Position numbers and translations under genes: made by a program. From contig JAOUEZ010000005.1 of assembly GCA_029858465.1 (NCBI GenBank), positions 1 through 22,075 on the forward strand: a stretch of DNA of 22,075 bases, written 5' to 3'. Each line of letters begins with the position of its first letter. Position 1 is the first letter of the stretch. Below the pieces are notes generated by a model. That model was not told the origin of the DNA. It worked only from the letters and a program-made list of their open reading frames with translations, and did not search any database. The stretch comes from Thermoplasmata archaeon (lineage in GTDB: Archaea; Thermoplasmatota; Thermoplasmata; UBA10834; DTMW01). Positions 19,765 through 22,075 of this stretch are shown here, one piece after another.

Positions 19765-22075
19765 TCAACGCCTTTTTCTTGATCTTATTATGAAGAAAAT
19801 TGCTGGGATTAAAAGAAGACCGAGAGAGAACATCATCTCGCCGAATTCTGGTATGGGCATTGTGCTGATAGAATTGATGTCGCTGACATCTCCTGAGGAA
19901 TAAATGGTCTGCCATGCCCAGGCCGATACATCTAGCTTGTACACTTCGCCCTTGGCTCTGACTACCCAGAGATCGTCCTCGGAATCTATGTCGAGGTCCA
20001 CACACGGAGATATGATGAAATCTGAACTGCCTCCGACACTGATGTGAGTTGAATTCCAGGAGTCTGCGCTGTCGTTCGAATATCTGATATCTCCGTCGCT
20101 TTCTAAAACATACAGGAGATCAACAGAACCGTTACGAATAGCCGCGATTGCGGTCACCGAGGAGTTGGCTTGGGTCTTTGCACCGGGCTGTGCCCAGTTT
20201 ACACCTCCATTATTGCTTCTCAGTATCTTTACATCAACTGAACCCCTGACTGCATAAAGGACCGTGCTGCCCGGAGTTGCACCATTTGCCCAGTCTAAAT
20301 CCACGATATCACTGGCAGTGGTTATATCTCCGCGATAGGCCCACGTACCACCGGATAATGAGGCATTATAGGTCATACCGTCTGAGGTGATTGCGTATAA
20401 TTGAGAAACACCGTCTGTCGTCAATCCAACAATTCCTGTGTACGAGGCGTCAATGAACCTCGTCCAACTGTTTGCAGCATCGGTCGATCTGTATACTGTG
20501 CCATTTGAAAATATCGCATATAGATTGCTGTAGGAGTCTGATGCAAGGTCAATCAATGAATTGGTGCCCGTGAGCACATCTGCCTTGGGCACCCATGACG
20601 TGCCATCCAAGGATCCCCAGACATTTCCCACCAGATTTATCTTGAATGGATCTATGAAAGGTCCCGCGCTGAGATATGTGTCATTATATCCAATCCAATC
20701 TGTAGTAACGATCGCTATCATCGAGCCATTAAGATCATTGATCTGGGATTTTGAGAAACCGATTTCTATCCTGTGATCATCAATTGCCGCCTCCACAGAT
20801 GCTGAATACATCTCGCTCCACTCATTGTCCCATTCCAACAGCATTTGTTCTGTTATCATGCCGTTCCTTCCCCGTACCTCGAGGAGATAATCCGGCATGA
20901 GATTCCCAGTTATTGCGGACAATGGTGCTCCGATAAATTGGTCAGGATCGACATCGATATAGATTTGAAGCACATCTTCGCCGCTGACCTTCTCAAGAAA
21001 TTGCGCTGGCTCGCTAGGCAATTCGCCAGGCATAATCTCCGCTTTATTTTCCGGGATAAGCGAGCCTTTAAAAATGTCTCCGACGACCTCCGCGTAGAAG
21101 TATGCATCATTATCTGAAGAGGAATGAGCGGTCCTCAGAATGTCAATGTTCTTCTTTGAGAGCGGAATCGGGTCGTTGAAGTCGTTGTTGAAATCGGTCC
21201 AATCGGCAAAACATCCGTCAATCGTTATCCCTGTTGGAATGCTTTCAATGTACCCAATAGCCGGTTTCCCAAGCACCATTACCGAAGGATATTCGGTGTC
21301 AAAGCTGTCTGGGACAACATGAACAGTCACTCTTTCTTGTAATGTAATGGATGAGCAATTGACTTTCAACTGAAGGGTGCGGCCTGTCTCCATTTCATTC
21401 TCATTTTGCCATATGATGGAACCAATATCGTCAACATATTCGGCGCCGAGCACTTCGGGGTTAATTGAATCTAGAGAAAGTTCTGAGCCATATGCTCTGA
21501 GAGTGAGTTCAAGCACTGGTTGATTGTCCGATTGCTGGATGATCCCTGAGGAAGGTATCAAGGATTTTTGTTGGACAATTAGGACTCCGGGTTCAAGGCA
21601 GAAATACGGTGTAGCGCTCGGCTCGGATATCCCATCGAAAGACACCGAGACGAATCTCCCATCATCCTGAGAGAAGTATGAAGGTACTGGGAATCTCGTC
21701 TCTATTTGGCTAATTAATGTCGCGGTCGGGACAGATTCGGTCTGAACCCATGCGCTCCAATTGTAGTACTCATCTGTGGAATAATAGAAAATTGTCGATG
21801 ATATTTTCTTACCCCCGCTCCCGGAGATCTTTACCATCATGTCTGCACCAAAATCCTCAGAAAGCATGAAACCGGAAAATGGGTCTCCGTCTAAATCCAT
21901 TATCAGGGCATATGATGTGACATGAGCAGAAGTCTTGTAGAGCTCTCCTGCGATTTTGAAATACCAATAGATGTGCCCCTGGTAATATTGCACCGAGCTC
22001 TCTAAAAAGTCGATATCGTGGTTATCGGAGAGGAATAATGATTCGTATTTGACTGAATCATTCCAATCTGACAAA
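19765..22075 (-). CDS. Large cell-surface protein, 5' end outside window
   Basis: The frame is open to the window edge, so the N-terminus and any signal peptide are missing; 769 codons are present. The visible part is beta-rich and acidic, as expected for an exported archaeal protein. About residues 295-300 carry IDGCFADW, a motif seen in secreted CBM9/DOMON-like domains. Residues from about 510 form a run of repeats with Asp-box elements (YRSTDAANSWTRF, LRSNNGGVNWAQPG, YSNDSADSWNS), suggesting a beta-propeller. The end is a tripartite sorting tail: PIPEFGEM, one hydrophobic helix (about 747-763), then RSRKRR. By analogy with PEF/PGF-CTERM proteins it is probably processed by an archaeosortase and anchored to the envelope. 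Asn-x-Ser/Thr sites are frequent, fitting N-glycosylation. Binding target unknown. Confidence 0.85.
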   Translation of the reverse strand, partial: LSDWNDSVKYESLFLSDNHDIDFLESSVQYYQGHIYWYFKIAGELYKTSAHVTSYALIMDLDGDPFSGFMLSEDFGADMMVKISGSGGKKISSTIFYYSTDEYYNWSAWVQTESVPTATLISQIETRFPVPSYFSQDDGRFVSVSFDGISEPSATPYFCLEPGVLIVQQKSLIPSSGIIQQSDNQPVLELTLRAYGSELSLDSINPEVLGAEYVDDIGSIIWQNENEMETGRTLQLKVNCSSITLQERVTVHVVPDSFDTEYPSVMVLGKPAIGYIESIPTGITIDGCFADWTDFNNDFNDPIPLSKKNIDILRTAHSSSDNDAYFYAEVVGDIFKGSLIPENKAEIMPGELPSEPAQFLEKVSGEDVLQIYIDVDPDQFIGAPLSAITGNLMPDYLLEVRGRNGMITEQMLLEWDNEWSEMYSASVEAAIDDHRIEIGFSKSQINDLNGSMIAIVTTDWIGYNDTYLSAGPFIDPFKINLVGNVWGSLDGTSWVPKADVLTGTNSLIDLASDSYSNLYAIFSNGTVYRSTDAANSWTRFIDASYTGIVGLTTDGVSQLYAITSDGMTYNASLSGGTWAYRGDITTASDIVDLDWANGATPGSTVLYAVRGSVDVKILRSNNGGVNWAQPGAKTQANSSVTAIAAIRNGSVDLLYVLESDGDIRYSNDSADSWNSTHISVGGSSDFIISPCVDLDIDSEDDLWVVRAKGEVYKLDVSAWAWQTIYSSGDVSDINSISTMPIPEFGEMMFSLGLLLIPAIFFIIRSRKRR

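Overview
The window reads as a piece of an archaeal chromosome, most likely from the Thermoplasmatota (Methanomassiliicoccales or a relative). Support for this comes from an archaeal FEN-1 nuclease, a short-form tRNase Z with archaeal motifs, the archaeal type of S-adenosylmethionine synthetase, a DUF835 domain, a surface protein with a PEF-type C-terminal sorting tail, and TATA-like boxes 24-30 bases before many start codons, as expected for leaderless archaeal transcripts. The phylum is an inference from gene content; no rRNA gene is present. Genes are densely packed and no gene-free stretch exceeds about 150 bases. I saw no tRNA, rRNA, CRISPR array, insertion sequence or integrase.

Layout. 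Positions 1-97 hold nothing I can name. 98-2363: fen (minus), a 65-residue Cys protein (plus), a two-helix membrane peptide (minus) and ribulose-phosphate 3-epimerase (minus). 2455-4797 (plus): a small zinc-binding protein, an MFS transporter with an uncertain start, and tRNase Z. 4946-7328 (plus): a tightly coupled pair of Opp/Dpp-type ABC ATPases with no permease or binding protein nearby; the second carries an unusual membrane-helix insertion. 7441-8637 (plus): S-adenosylmethionine synthetase, preceded by a strong hairpin and a palindrome at its probable transcription start. 8676-15393 (minus): a two-gene unit of a double-zinc-ribbon coiled-coil protein followed by a 1772-residue DUF835/coiled-coil protein. 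15506-16024 (minus): nitroreductase. 16153-18790 (plus): a polytopic GT-C-like membrane protein and a solitary DNA methyltransferase. 18795-19721 (minus): a cation diffusion facilitator with a Cys tail. 19765-22075 (minus): the 3' part of a large cell-surface protein.

Most genes are housekeeping and do not form one pathway. The best candidates for undescribed biology are (1) the zinc-ribbon plus DUF835 giant coiled-coil pair, whose rod of about 1540 residues has no proline and looks like a very long cytoplasmic filament or tether, and (2) the OppF-like ATPase whose nucleotide-binding domain is split by about 100 residues containing two predicted transmembrane helices. Smaller points are the palindromes over the probable starts of the ABC and SAM-synthetase transcripts, and a methyltransferase that may target CTAG, a tetramer that is rare in this window.
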